DNA of 64,000 nt from Arthrobacter sp. Y81 (GTDB lineage Bacteria; Actinomycetota; Actinomycetes; Actinomycetales; Micrococcaceae), in assembly GCF_002929335.1 (NCBI RefSeq), contig NZ_PJIL01000004.1, forward strand, positions 215,818-279,817, written 5' to 3'. Each line of letters opens with the position of its first letter. Positions within the stretch are counted from its first letter, which is position 1. Positions 7,454 to 15,574 of the stretch are shown here, piece after piece. The translations under genes were made by a program, and so were the position numbers. The notes beneath the pieces were generated by a model. The model was not told the DNA's origin and did no database searches. It saw only the letters and a list, made by a program, of their open reading frames with translations.

Positions 7454-9868
7454 GTGAACCCCCATGACTCCCTGATTCCGCTGCTGGGCCGTGGCCCGGA
7501 CCCGGAACAGCTGCGTCATGTACGCATCATTCCCGCCCGCCCGGCCGTGAACGAGCCGTGGCCGGAATGGACCCACCCCGATCTCATCAAGGCCTACGGT
7601 TCCCTGGGAATCCATGAGCCGTACCGTCACCAAATCCAGGCGGCGAACTTTGCCCACGGTGGCGAGCACGTAGTCATCGCCACGGGTACCGCCTCCGGTA
7701 AGTCCCTGGCCTACCAGCTGCCTGCGCTGGACGCGATCCACCGTTCGGAGCTGCGCGTACTTTCCGAGCCGGGAAAGATCCACGACGACGGCGCCGTGGC
7801 CCTTTACCTCTCCCCCACCAAGGCCCTGGCCGCCGATCAGCTCGCTGCCATCCGCTCACTGAAGCTCCCGACGGTCCGGGCGGAAACGTACGACGGCGAC
7901 ACCGACCCGGCGTCACGGCGCTGGATCCGGGACCACGCCAACGTGATCCTGGCCAACCCCGACATGCTGCACTTCGGCATCCTGCCCAACCACGCCTGGT
8001 GGGCCAGCTTCTTCCGCCGGCTCAAGTACGTCATTGTGGACGAGGCCCACAGCTACCGCGGCGTATTTGGCTCCCACGTGGCCAACCTGATGCGTCGCCT
8101 GCGGCGCATCTGCGCGTATTACAGCGCCAACACCTCCCAGCCGGGCCCGGTGTTCATCGCGGCCTCGGCAACGGCCTCCGAACCCGACACGTCCTTCGGC
8201 CGGCTCATCGGCGCGCCGGTCCGGGCCGTGTCCGAGGATTCCTCGCCGCACGGCTCCACCACCGTGGCCTTCTGGGAGCCGGCCCTCACGGAACTGCGGG
8301 GTGAAAACGGGGCGAAGGAGCGCAGGACCGCCGTTGCTGAAACTGCGGACCTGCTGGCCAACCTGGTTTCCTCCCGCATCCGGACCATTGCGTTCATCAA
8401 GTCCCGCCGCGGGGCCGAAACCATCTCCGCCATCACCAAGCGGCTCCTGGACGAGGTGGATCCGAGTCTCCCCCAGCGCGTCGCGGCGTACCGGTCCGGT
8501 TACCTGCCAGAAGAGCGGCGGGCGCTGGAGAAAGCCCTTCGGTCAGGGGAACTCCTGGGCGTCTCCAGCACCTCCGCCCTCGAACTTGGCATCGACATCT
8601 CCGGCCTCGACGCTGTCCTGGTCGCCGGCTGGCCCGGCACGCGGGCATCCCTCTTCCAGCAGATCGGCCGGGCGGGGCGCGCGGGCCAGGACGCCATCGC
8701 CGCGTTCGTGGCCAGCGATGATCCGCTGGACACCTACCTGGTGAACCACCCGGAGGCCATTTTTGACGTCTCCGTGGAAGCCACGGTGTTCGATCCCTCC
8801 AATCCCTACGTGCTGGGTCCGCACCTGTGTGCCGCCGCGGCGGAGCTGCCGCTGGGCTACGCAGAGCTGGAGCTGTTCGGACCCACAGCGGAGAAACTCC
8901 TGGACCAGCTCGTGTCCCAGGGCTACCTGCGCAAGCGTCCGGCCGGCTGGTTCTGGACCCACCCGCAGAGCGCGGCTGCCATGGTGAACCTGAGGGCAGA
9001 CGGCGGCGGTCCGGTAAGCATCGTCGACGCCGAGACGGGTTCCCTGCTCGGAACGATGGACTCCCCGCAAACGCATTACCAGGCCCACACGGGTGCCGTG
9101 TACGTGCATCAGGGCGACAGCTATGTGGTGGAAGACCTGAACGAGGGAGACCACTGCGTGATGGTGCGCCGCGCCAACCCCGACTACTACACCACTGCCC
9201 GCGACGTGACCCAGATCGAAGTCCTGGAGACTCAGCGCACGGCCCAGTGGGGCGACGTTGCCGTGCATTTCGGGGACGTGAAAGTGACAACACAGGTGGT
9301 CTCCTTCCAGCGCAAGGCGCTGATTTCGAATGAGATCCTGGGCGAGGAACCGCTGGAGCTCGGTGCCCGGGACCTGTTCACGAAGGCTGTCTGGTTTGTG
9401 GTGGACAACCGTTCGCTGACCGGGGCCGGGCTGATCGAAGCCCAGTTCCCCGGCGCACTGCATGCAGCCGAACACGCCGCCATCGGGCTGCTCCCGCTCG
9501 TGGCGTCCAGCGACCGCTGGGACATCGGCGGGGTCTCCACTGCCATTCACGCCGACACCGGGGTGCCCACGATCTTTGTGTACGACGGGCACCCGGGCGG
9601 CGCCGGTTTTGCCGAACGCGGCTTCGATAAGGCCAAGGTGTGGCTGTCGGCCACCCGTGACGCGATCGCCGCCTGCGAGTGCGACACCGGCTGCCCGTCC
9701 TGTGTTCAGTCGCCCAAGTGCGGCAACAAGAACAACCCGCTGGACAAGGCCGCCGCGATCACCTTGATCGACGTGCTGCTGAAAGACGCCACTGAGCAGC
9801 AGGGCGGTCCTCAGCCGGCTCCTGCAGGGCAGACGAGGCAGACGGAGGAGCACGCGGCCCCGTTCTGA
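7454..9868 (+). CDS. DEAH-box helicase with DUF1998 (Tad-neighbourhood / MrfA-like family)
   Basis: 804 aa; GTG start after a weak TTGAGGTG. Superfamily 2 motifs in order: Walker A ATGTASGKSLAYQ (~76-88), motif II VDEAHSYRG (~195), motif III AASATASEP, motif VI QIGRAGRAGQ (~403). The C-terminal DUF1998 region has a cysteine cluster, CECDTGCPSC then KCGNKNNP, expected to bind zinc. Relatives include Bacillus MrfA (mitomycin lesion repair) and yeast Hrq1. In actinobacteria this helicase is regularly encoded beside the Tad-like operon that follows here in the opposite orientation. A DNA repair role is inferred from the family. Confidence 0.88.
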   Translation: MNPHDSLIPLLGRGPDPEQLRHVRIIPARPAVNEPWPEWTHPDLIKAYGSLGIHEPYRHQIQAANFAHGGEHVVIATGTASGKSLAYQLPALDAIHRSELRVLSEPGKIHDDGAVALYLSPTKALAADQLAAIRSLKLPTVRAETYDGDTDPASRRWIRDHANVILANPDMLHFGILPNHAWWASFFRRLKYVIVDEAHSYRGVFGSHVANLMRRLRRICAYYSANTSQPGPVFIAASATASEPDTSFGRLIGAPVRAVSEDSSPHGSTTVAFWEPALTELRGENGAKERRTAVAETADLLANLVSSRIRTIAFIKSRRGAETISAITKRLLDEVDPSLPQRVAAYRSGYLPEERRALEKALRSGELLGVSSTSALELGIDISGLDAVLVAGWPGTRASLFQQIGRAGRAGQDAIAAFVASDDPLDTYLVNHPEAIFDVSVEATVFDPSNPYVLGPHLCAAAAELPLGYAELELFGPTAEKLLDQLVSQGYLRKRPAGWFWTHPQSAAAMVNLRADGGGPVSIVDAETGSLLGTMDSPQTHYQAHTGAVYVHQGDSYVVEDLNEGDHCVMVRRANPDYYTTARDVTQIEVLETQRTAQWGDVAVHFGDVKVTTQVVSFQRKALISNEILGEEPLELGARDLFTKAVWFVVDNRSLTGAGLIEAQFPGALHAAEHAAIGLLPLVASSDRWDIGGVSTAIHADTGVPTIFVYDGHPGGAGFAERGFDKAKVWLSATRDAIAACECDTGCPSCVQSPKCGNKNNPLDKAAAITLIDVLLKDATEQQGGPQPAPAGQTRQTEEHAAPF

Positions 9869-9949
9869 GCCCCGGTTCTGAGCCCGGTCGGCTGACTACC
9901 CGCGGACTGCCTGGCATATGCGACCGCAGGGCTGCCTGGAACGCGCACG

Positions 9950-10375
9950 TCATGGGGGCGGCCCTGCCCTGGCGTGGCCGGTAGCAGCGCCGAACATGCT
10001 GCGGTTCACGAGCTCCGTCCGAATCTCCACAGTTTCACCTCCCCCTTCCGTGCAGCCGACTATCCTTGCCCCCTGCCTGCCCGCAACATCGGCCGCAACC
10101 GAGCACGGCGCACCCGGGCTGATTCCCCGCAGGGCGTCGGCGGCCGCCAATGCTGCAAGGTCGGCGGCCGCTGCGGCCCTGGACGCCATCACTGCGGATT
10201 GGGCGAGCAGGAGCATCAACGCCATGGCTACCATCACCAGCATCCCGAGCCCGGCGGCAAGTACTGTTCCGGATCCGCGCTCATCCGAACGCTTCGGACG
10301 GCTCTCCACCGGATTCAGCGGATACGCAATCCGCTGCCGTGCAGTCCGAGGTTCCGGATTCCGCTGTTTGGTCAT
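9950..10375 (-). CDS. TadG/Rv3654c-like pilus-assembly-type membrane protein
   Basis: 141 aa. After a basic N-terminus it has ERGSGTVLAAGLGMLVMVAMA (part of one transmembrane helix) and an Ala-rich extracellular helix containing ADLAALAAADALRG, then a conserved SVAADVAGRQGA. This is the 'Rv3654c/TadE-like' family of the helicase/secretion neighbourhood. The ATG at 10375 overlaps the upstream TadE stop (ATGA). Last gene of the operon, convergent with the helicase. Confidence 0.8.
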   Translation of the reverse strand: MTKQRNPEPRTARQRIAYPLNPVESRPKRSDERGSGTVLAAGLGMLVMVAMALMLLLAQSAVMASRAAAAADLAALAAADALRGISPGAPCSVAADVAGRQGARIVGCTEGGGETVEIRTELVNRSMFGAATGHARAGPPP

Positions 10376-10839
10376 GAGGCCGAAGCTTCCGGGCGATGCT
10401 CCCCCGCGGGTGCGGACCATGGCACTGACTGACGGATGCCTGCTGATTCGGCGGTTTCGCCCCGCGCCATAGCCCGGGCGGACAGGGTCCAGGGGACCAT
10501 GGACCCGATGGGACCGGAGACCCTGCCGGAAACCGTGACGCTTAGCCATTCGCCATCGGCCACGATCGACGACGACGCGGAGGCGCCAGCGAGTTGCCGG
10601 ACAATTCCGTCCACCGCTCCGGCGTCCTCCCCCCGGGCCAGCGCCCGCGCCCCGGCCCGTGCCGCTTCTTCGAGCCGCAACTGGGTAATCCCGGCCGCCG
10701 AGCCCGCGAGCAGCAGGGCCAGGAGGAGCAGGACCGCCGGCAGCGCCACCGCAAATTCGGCGGTGACAGCTCCGCGGTCCTTCCCCGGACCCGGGAGTTC
10801 CTTCCCGCCCGGCGTCCTACGGCGCACGACGGGCGTCAT
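10372..10839 (-). CDS. TadE family minor pilin-like protein
   Basis: 155 aa. Short cytoplasmic N-terminus, then DRGAVTAEFAVALPAVLLLL, the prepilin-like TadE motif (G/AVTxEFA) at the start of a transmembrane helix, then an extracellular domain rich in Ala/Ser. Start ATG 10839 overlaps the stop of the DUF4244 gene by 4 nt, and its own stop overlaps the next gene by 4 nt. Confidence 0.85.
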   Translation of the reverse strand: MTPVVRRRTPGGKELPGPGKDRGAVTAEFAVALPAVLLLLALLLAGSAAGITQLRLEEAARAGARALARGEDAGAVDGIVRQLAGASASSSIVADGEWLSVTVSGRVSGPIGSMVPWTLSARAMARGETAESAGIRQSVPWSAPAGEHRPEASAS

Positions 10840-11129
10840 GGCAACGCCAGTGCTGTCCGGATCAGGTTCAGCAGGAAGCCACGGACTTCATCGCTGCGGA
10901 GAATGAACACCAGAATCCCGGCAAAGCCCACTGCCGCCAGGGTGGCGATGGCATATTCTGCGGTGGCCATTCCCATCTCCGATCCCATCAGGCGTCCGCG
11001 CGCCCGGGCGGGGACCGGTGCTGCGGCCCTTGCACCGGGGTAGATTTCCCGGACCTCCGCTTCTTCCGCTGTCGCGAGGCCTGAAGGCTCCGGCTGAGTG
11101 TACGGACGGTGGTTGGACGTGGTTGACAT
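10836..11129 (-). CDS. DUF4244 small Flp-pilin-like protein
   Basis: 97 aa. The C-terminal half has GSEMGMATAEYAIATLAAVGF, the glycine/E(+5)-type prepilin signature seen in Flp pilins, followed by one hydrophobic segment and a short tail. It is probably the structural pilin or pseudopilin of this Tad system. The start at 11129 is fixed by AAAGGA seven bases upstream; an in-frame ATG at 11144 has no such site. (Motif spans roughly residues 48-68.). Confidence 0.8.
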   Translation of the reverse strand: MSTTSNHRPYTQPEPSGLATAEEAEVREIYPGARAAAPVPARARGRLMGSEMGMATAEYAIATLAAVGFAGILVFILRSDEVRGFLLNLIRTALALP

Positions 11130-11292
11130 GGCAGTTCCTTTCATTGGTTTCCGGCTGAATTGCCGGCTGACTCGACTCTCCCTGCTCCGGCAAACGCGGA
11201 TAAGGCAGAAATTCGGCTAAGTGGAAAAGCCTGTGAAGTCTTGGCTGTGGAGGAACACTCGAACGCCGTCACAGCCGCGCACAAAGACCTCG

Positions 11293-11310
11293 GGCTCAGG
11301 CTCAGGCTCA
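11293..11310. repeat. GGCTCA hexamer x3 giving three consecutive in-frame stops for TadC
   Basis: GGCTCA occurs three times in tandem. On the minus strand it reads TGA GCC TGA GCC TGA in the tadC frame, so readthrough at the first stop meets another after one Ala codon. Confidence 0.8.
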
Positions 11311-11919
11311 GGACGGGAGCATGGCGAGCAACACCGGCACAACGCCCAGACAAATGAAGGCGGGCAGCGAACACAGGCCGAGCGGGATAACCAGCCTGAC
11401 GCCGAGCGCGGCGGCACGCTTTTCCGCCGCGCGGAAGCGCTCCCGGCGCAGCCGGGCGGCCTGGGCGTAGAGAATGGCCGACGACGGCGCCCCCGTCAGG
11501 GCGGCAAACCCCAGCGCCTGGCGCAGGATCAGCAGCTCGGGCGTCCGGACCTCGGAACTTCGCCAGGCTGTTTCCCAGTCGGCTCCAATGGCCAGGGCCG
11601 ACACAACAGGGCGCAGCGACCCGTGATACTCGGGTGAGGCTGAGTCTGCGACCAGCTCCAGGGCCCGACCGATCCCCGAACCGGCATCCAGCATCGCTCC
11701 GATCAGCTCCAGCATCATGGCCGTGTCACGCAGGCCCTCATCGGCCCGCAGATCCGGCCCGTCCGTTGTGCCGCCGTCGCCGTTTCTGCCTTCTCCCACG
11801 TGCACCTGATGCTGCCTGAGGAGCCTTCTGTGCGCGCCTCCACGGCCGGTCAAAGCCAGCGTCACGGCGGCGGCCAGCGCCAGCGCGAAGAACACGGACG
11901 GCAACCATTCCGCCGTCAT
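11308..11919 (-). CDS. tadC: TadC-like type II secretion F-domain membrane protein
   Basis: 203 aa. One N-terminal membrane helix (LPSVFFALALAAAVTLAL), then the T2SSF domain with LRDTAMMLELIGAMLDAGSG and FAALTGAPSSAILYAQAARLR, and a C-terminal hydrophobic segment GLCSLPAFICLGVVPVLLAM. The start at 11919 overlaps the tadB stop (ATGA). The family forms the inner-membrane platform that couples the TadA ATPase to pilus assembly. A 178-bp gap without a gene separates it from the DUF4244 gene, so that gene may have a promoter there. Confidence 0.82.
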   Translation of the reverse strand: MTAEWLPSVFFALALAAAVTLALTGRGGAHRRLLRQHQVHVGEGRNGDGGTTDGPDLRADEGLRDTAMMLELIGAMLDAGSGIGRALELVADSASPEYHGSLRPVVSALAIGADWETAWRSSEVRTPELLILRQALGFAALTGAPSSAILYAQAARLRRERFRAAEKRAAALGVRLVIPLGLCSLPAFICLGVVPVLLAMLPS

Positions 11920-12755
11920 GGTGTTCCAATGGCAGAGCGGACCAGCCTGGCGGACCACATCCGGCCGGCGGCTGTCAGCACCACGCCCGCGGCGAGCGCA
12001 GCCACGCCAAACGGTGTGCCGAGCAGGATGGACAACGGATCCACGCCAAGGGCAACCCCTAACCCCAGACCCAACAGCGGCAGCCAGGTGAGGAGCGTGA
12101 CGGTAGCCTTCGGCCCTGCCAAGGCAGTCTGCCGGGCGGCTTCGGCGTCATCCTCCACTTCAAGCTGGGCGGCCAAGCGGGTCAGGACGTCCGCAAGCGG
12201 GCATCCGCTCGCGGCCGCAATATCGAAGCAGGCGGCTAGCTCGCCCCAGATTCTCCGTTCCCGATTTTGTCCCCCGGAGAAGGCAGCGGCAGACGCTGCC
12301 CGAATGGCGTCCGCTACCGGAGAACCCCTCATGGCGGCTGCCCGGGCCACCGACAGCAACGACAATGACGCAGGCGTGAGCGCCGGTCCATCTTCGGCCC
12401 CGTGGTGCTCTTCCGCGGCATAGACCAGCCACAGTTCATCCCACAGCCGGGCTGCCGTGCGTCCGCCCTTGAGCAGTGCGGCCAACTGCTGGACAAGAAC
12501 CGTCATCGGCACAGAGGCGGAGCGTCGGCCGGACTTTCCTGGCCAGATTGCACGCCGGCTCCCGGGTGTTTCCCGCCGGCCGACGCTTCCTGTGCCACGA
12601 CCTCTGCCAGTACCCAGGCCCCGGCCGCTGCCCCTCCCCTGAGGCGCTGCGCGCCCCGGATCCAGTGCCTTGCGGATCCTGCCTGACCGGCCGCCGGGAG
12701 GCCGCAGCGCCAGCCACGCAGCAAGTGCCAACGCGGCGATCAGCAGAACCATCAT
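11916..12755 (-). CDS. tadB: TadB-like type II secretion F-domain membrane protein
   Basis: 279 aa. N-terminal membrane helix (LIAALALAAWLAL), a long Arg/Gly-rich cytoplasmic linker (about 25-80, with repeated GRG), then the T2SSF helices (VLVQQLAALLKGGRTAARLW, ACFDIAAASGCPLADVLTRL) and two C-terminal membrane segments. Overlaps tadA and tadC by 4 nt each. Partner of TadC in the membrane platform. Confidence 0.82.
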   Translation of the reverse strand: MMVLLIAALALAAWLALRPPGGRSGRIRKALDPGRAAPQGRGSGRGLGTGRGRGTGSVGRRETPGSRRAIWPGKSGRRSASVPMTVLVQQLAALLKGGRTAARLWDELWLVYAAEEHHGAEDGPALTPASLSLLSVARAAAMRGSPVADAIRAASAAAFSGGQNRERRIWGELAACFDIAAASGCPLADVLTRLAAQLEVEDDAEAARQTALAGPKATVTLLTWLPLLGLGLGVALGVDPLSILLGTPFGVAALAAGVVLTAAGRMWSARLVRSAIGTP

Positions 12756-14053
12756 TCGCTTGCCCCGGGCATTGATCCCCGCGGCACGGATCCCCGGTCC
12801 GCCGGCCCGCCTTCCCCGTCCACCATTGCGGAATCGTCAAGGCCAAGCCTCCGGGCCAGCCCTGGCCATGCCGGTCCCAGACTGACGGTTCCCGACTGCA
12901 CCGCTACGGCCGCGGAAACTTCCAGCCCGTGGGCGGCATCGTCGACGACGCCGATGCATGCAACGTGACGTCCCCCGCGGGACCGTTCAACATGCACCAC
13001 GACGTCGAGAGCGCTGGCGGCCTGCAGCCGCATGGCGTCCTGGCCCAGCCCGGCGAGGGCGCCCAGGGCCGTGAGCCGCGCAGGCACGGCGGCCGCTGTG
13101 TTGGCGTGGATGGTGCCTCCTCCTCCGGTGTGTCCGGTGTTCATGGCGGTCAGCAGTTCACGGACTTCGGCTCCGCGACACTCCCCCACCACCAGCCGGT
13201 CAGGCCTCATCCGGAGGGCCTGGCGGACCAGTTCGGCAAGGTCCACGCCACCGCCTCCTTCGAGGTTTCCGTGCCTCGATTCAAGCGACACCACGTGCGG
13301 ATGGACAGGGTTAAGTTCGGAGGCATCTTCTATGAGGACCAGCCGTTCGCCAGGATGGCTCAGCCCCAGCAACGTGGAGAGAAGGGTGGTCTTGCCTGAT
13401 CCGGTCGCCCCGCTGATCAGGAAGCTCAGCCGGCGGGAAACCATGCGCTCCAATACGTCCTGGACCAGGCCACCAAACATGCCGCCCTCCCTCAGTTCGT
13501 CCAGCGTGAACACCTCGTGCCGGCGGATACGGACGCTCAGCAGGGTTCCTGCGGTCGAAATGGGCGGCAGGACGGCGTGGATGCGGTAGCCGGCCCGGAG
13601 CCTGACGTCCACGCACGGGGAACCATCGTCGAGGCGCCGCCCACCGGCCGCCACAAGCCTGGACGCCAGTGCGCGGACCTCCGCTTCGGAGGAAAACGAT
13701 ACCCCCGCACTCTCCAGGCCGTTTCCTCGGTCCAGCCAGACGGAGTCCGGGGCGTTGACGAAGATGTCCGTGACTGACGGGTCCCGGGTCAACACCTGGA
13801 GTGGTCCCAGGCCGTTGAGCTCCGCACTGATTCGCTCCACCGCGGCCAGCGACCCCGCCGTCCCGAGGAGTTTGCCGGTGGCCTGCACCGCAGCGGCCAC
13901 CCGGGACGGTGTCACCGGGCCGGAATCGGCCATTACTGACTCCCGGACGGATTCGAGCAGGCCCGCATCCAGGGCACGGTTCGGGCGCCCCCTGGAGCCC
14001 CCGCCAGAACCGGGAAACCGGGACAGCCCCGGCGGCTGCGGGGGTGTGCTCAT
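12752..14053 (-). CDS. tadA: TadA/CpaF-type secretion ATPase
   Basis: 433 aa. Type II/IV secretion ATPase: N-terminal domain with PLQVLTRDPSVTDIFVNAP, Walker A SGATGSGKTTLLSTLLG (~207-223), Asp box LVLIEDASEL, and Walker B/His box VGECRGAEV plus HTGGGGTIHANT (~300-320). It matches the 'helicase/secretion neighbourhood ATPase' group. Powers assembly of the pilus-like structure. 4-nt overlaps with both neighbours show one operon of seven genes reading from 15390 down to 9950. Confidence 0.9.
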   Translation of the reverse strand: MSTPPQPPGLSRFPGSGGGSRGRPNRALDAGLLESVRESVMADSGPVTPSRVAAAVQATGKLLGTAGSLAAVERISAELNGLGPLQVLTRDPSVTDIFVNAPDSVWLDRGNGLESAGVSFSSEAEVRALASRLVAAGGRRLDDGSPCVDVRLRAGYRIHAVLPPISTAGTLLSVRIRRHEVFTLDELREGGMFGGLVQDVLERMVSRRLSFLISGATGSGKTTLLSTLLGLSHPGERLVLIEDASELNPVHPHVVSLESRHGNLEGGGGVDLAELVRQALRMRPDRLVVGECRGAEVRELLTAMNTGHTGGGGTIHANTAAAVPARLTALGALAGLGQDAMRLQAASALDVVVHVERSRGGRHVACIGVVDDAAHGLEVSAAVAVQSGTVSLGPAWPGLARRLGLDDSAMVDGEGGPADRGSVPRGSMPGASE

Positions 14054-15390
14054 GGAAGCTCACCGCCCAGCAATTCCAGGACCGACGCCGCGAACCGGCG
14101 TACGGTGCGCCGGCGGCCCATTTCCAGCAGACGGCCGAGTTCTGTGGCACTGGCGGTGCCTTTTACCTCCGGGACGAGTCCCTGCAGCGGCAGGCCCACG
14201 GATTCGGCGATCAGCGGCCCGTCGAGGACTGCCCCGGCCTTGCCCCTGATGACCAGCGCCGTCTCCACCGGAGGAAGCTCCTGCAGCAGCCTGGCCGAGG
14301 CAACGGCTGCTTTCAGCTGTGCAGGAGCCACCACGAGGATGCGGTCACAGTCCCACGCGAACGTCCGCAGCGGCTCCGTTCCGCGCCCGATGTCCACGAG
14401 GACCAGTTCGTACCCCCGCCGGGCGGCATCGAGAACCCCGCCGACAGTGGCAGCTTCCACGCCGGACTGGCGTTCGCGGCCGCCCGGCCAGGACAGGAAG
14501 GAGAACCCGCCCGCCACGGGCAGTGCATCGGATAGCTGTTCCGGATCAATGCTTCCGCTGGCATCCGAAAGGTCAGTCCAGCGAAGCCCGGGAGATCCCT
14601 CGGCAGCGAGCGCAAGCTCGAGGCCGCCACCCCAGGGATCGCCGTCGATCAACAGGACCCTGGCTCCCCATTCCGCGGCTGCCTGCGCGATCCAGATGGC
14701 AGCGGTAGTGGCACCGGCACCCCCGCACCCGCCGGTCACGCCCAGAACAAGTCCTCCGGCTTCCGGAGACCGGGAGCGGCTCAGGTATTCGGCCAGCCAC
14801 GCGGCAGCATCGGGGAGCACCGCCACGCGTTCGGCTCCCAAGGCCGCGGCAAGATGCCAGAGGCTGTCGCCCTCCCCGCCCAGACCCACGAGAACGGCAG
14901 GGGCCCGGCGCCGTGGCGGCAGCTCCCGGATATCGCTGCCCACCAGCACGACGGCCGCGGTGTCCCAGAAGGGAGCCGCTTCGGTGGCGTCGGCCACCAC
15001 GCGGAGCTGGCCGCCGGCAGCGGCCACGATCCGTTCAACCTCGCCGCGCAGGAAGTCGAAGCCCGTCACCAGGAGCGTTTCCGCGGACTCGGCCGGAAGC
15101 CATGCTCCCGGAGCCCGTGCACCCGCCGGTGCATTCCTTGCCGGCGGAAAGGCGCGGCCAGGCGCAGTGCCCGGGCCAGGCAGCTTTGCCGCCGCCGGTT
15201 GCCGGGCGGGCGTTTGCCGTCCCCACGCTGACCGGCCGGTCGCGGCTCGTGCAGCACGGCGTGCCGCCGGGGCCGGCTCCGGGGGTCCTGCGGCTCCGCC
15301 GGCAACTCCACGGGAAGGTGCTCCGGAAGCTGTCGCCGGTCCGGGGCCGGTAGATTCCGGCGAAGGTTTCTGAAGATGCTGCCTGCTCAT
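14050..15390 (-). CDS. CpaE-like ParA/MinD-family protein (septum-site determining type)
   Basis: 446 aa. N-terminal Pro/Ala-rich region (1-110), a receiver-like domain (TLLVTGFDFLRGEVERIVAA...VLVGSDIRELPPR), then a MinD/ParA-like ATPase domain. The deviant Walker A reads VTGGCGGAGATTAA: the two lysines of the usual KGGxGKT are missing, though LLIDGDPWGGGLELAL and VLVDIGRGTEP keep the fold. It is the CpaE homologue of the helicase/secretion neighbourhood, first gene of the operon. It may localise the Tad machinery. Start ATG 15390 is the first Met before the conserved part; the upstream frame overlaps the divergent polymerase. Confidence 0.8.
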   Translation of the reverse strand: MSRQHLQKPSPESTGPGPATASGAPSRGVAGGAAGPPEPAPAARRAARAATGRSAWGRQTPARQPAAAKLPGPGTAPGRAFPPARNAPAGARAPGAWLPAESAETLLVTGFDFLRGEVERIVAAAGGQLRVVADATEAAPFWDTAAVVLVGSDIRELPPRRRAPAVLVGLGGEGDSLWHLAAALGAERVAVLPDAAAWLAEYLSRSRSPEAGGLVLGVTGGCGGAGATTAAIWIAQAAAEWGARVLLIDGDPWGGGLELALAAEGSPGLRWTDLSDASGSIDPEQLSDALPVAGGFSFLSWPGGRERQSGVEAATVGGVLDAARRGYELVLVDIGRGTEPLRTFAWDCDRILVVAPAQLKAAVASARLLQELPPVETALVIRGKAGAVLDGPLIAESVGLPLQGLVPEVKGTASATELGRLLEMGRRRTVRRFAASVLELLGGELP

Positions 15391-15574
15391 CCTGACACTG
15401 TGCCCAGTAGCCCGCCGGCGCAAAAGACCGCCGGCGCCCCATGTGGACAACGCTCGCAACCGGTGCCTGTGGAGGGAGAGTGCGCCAACACAAACCCCCA
15501 CGCGGACACACGCTGTCCGCAATTGGCCCGCCCACGGCGCAAACCATGACGCACCACAGGGCAGAATTAGGGCT

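Noticed and set aside
15442..15450. A DnaA box (TGTGGACAA) as sign of a replication origin
   Set aside because: Only one box is present, with no dnaA/dnaN context or AT-rich unwinding region.
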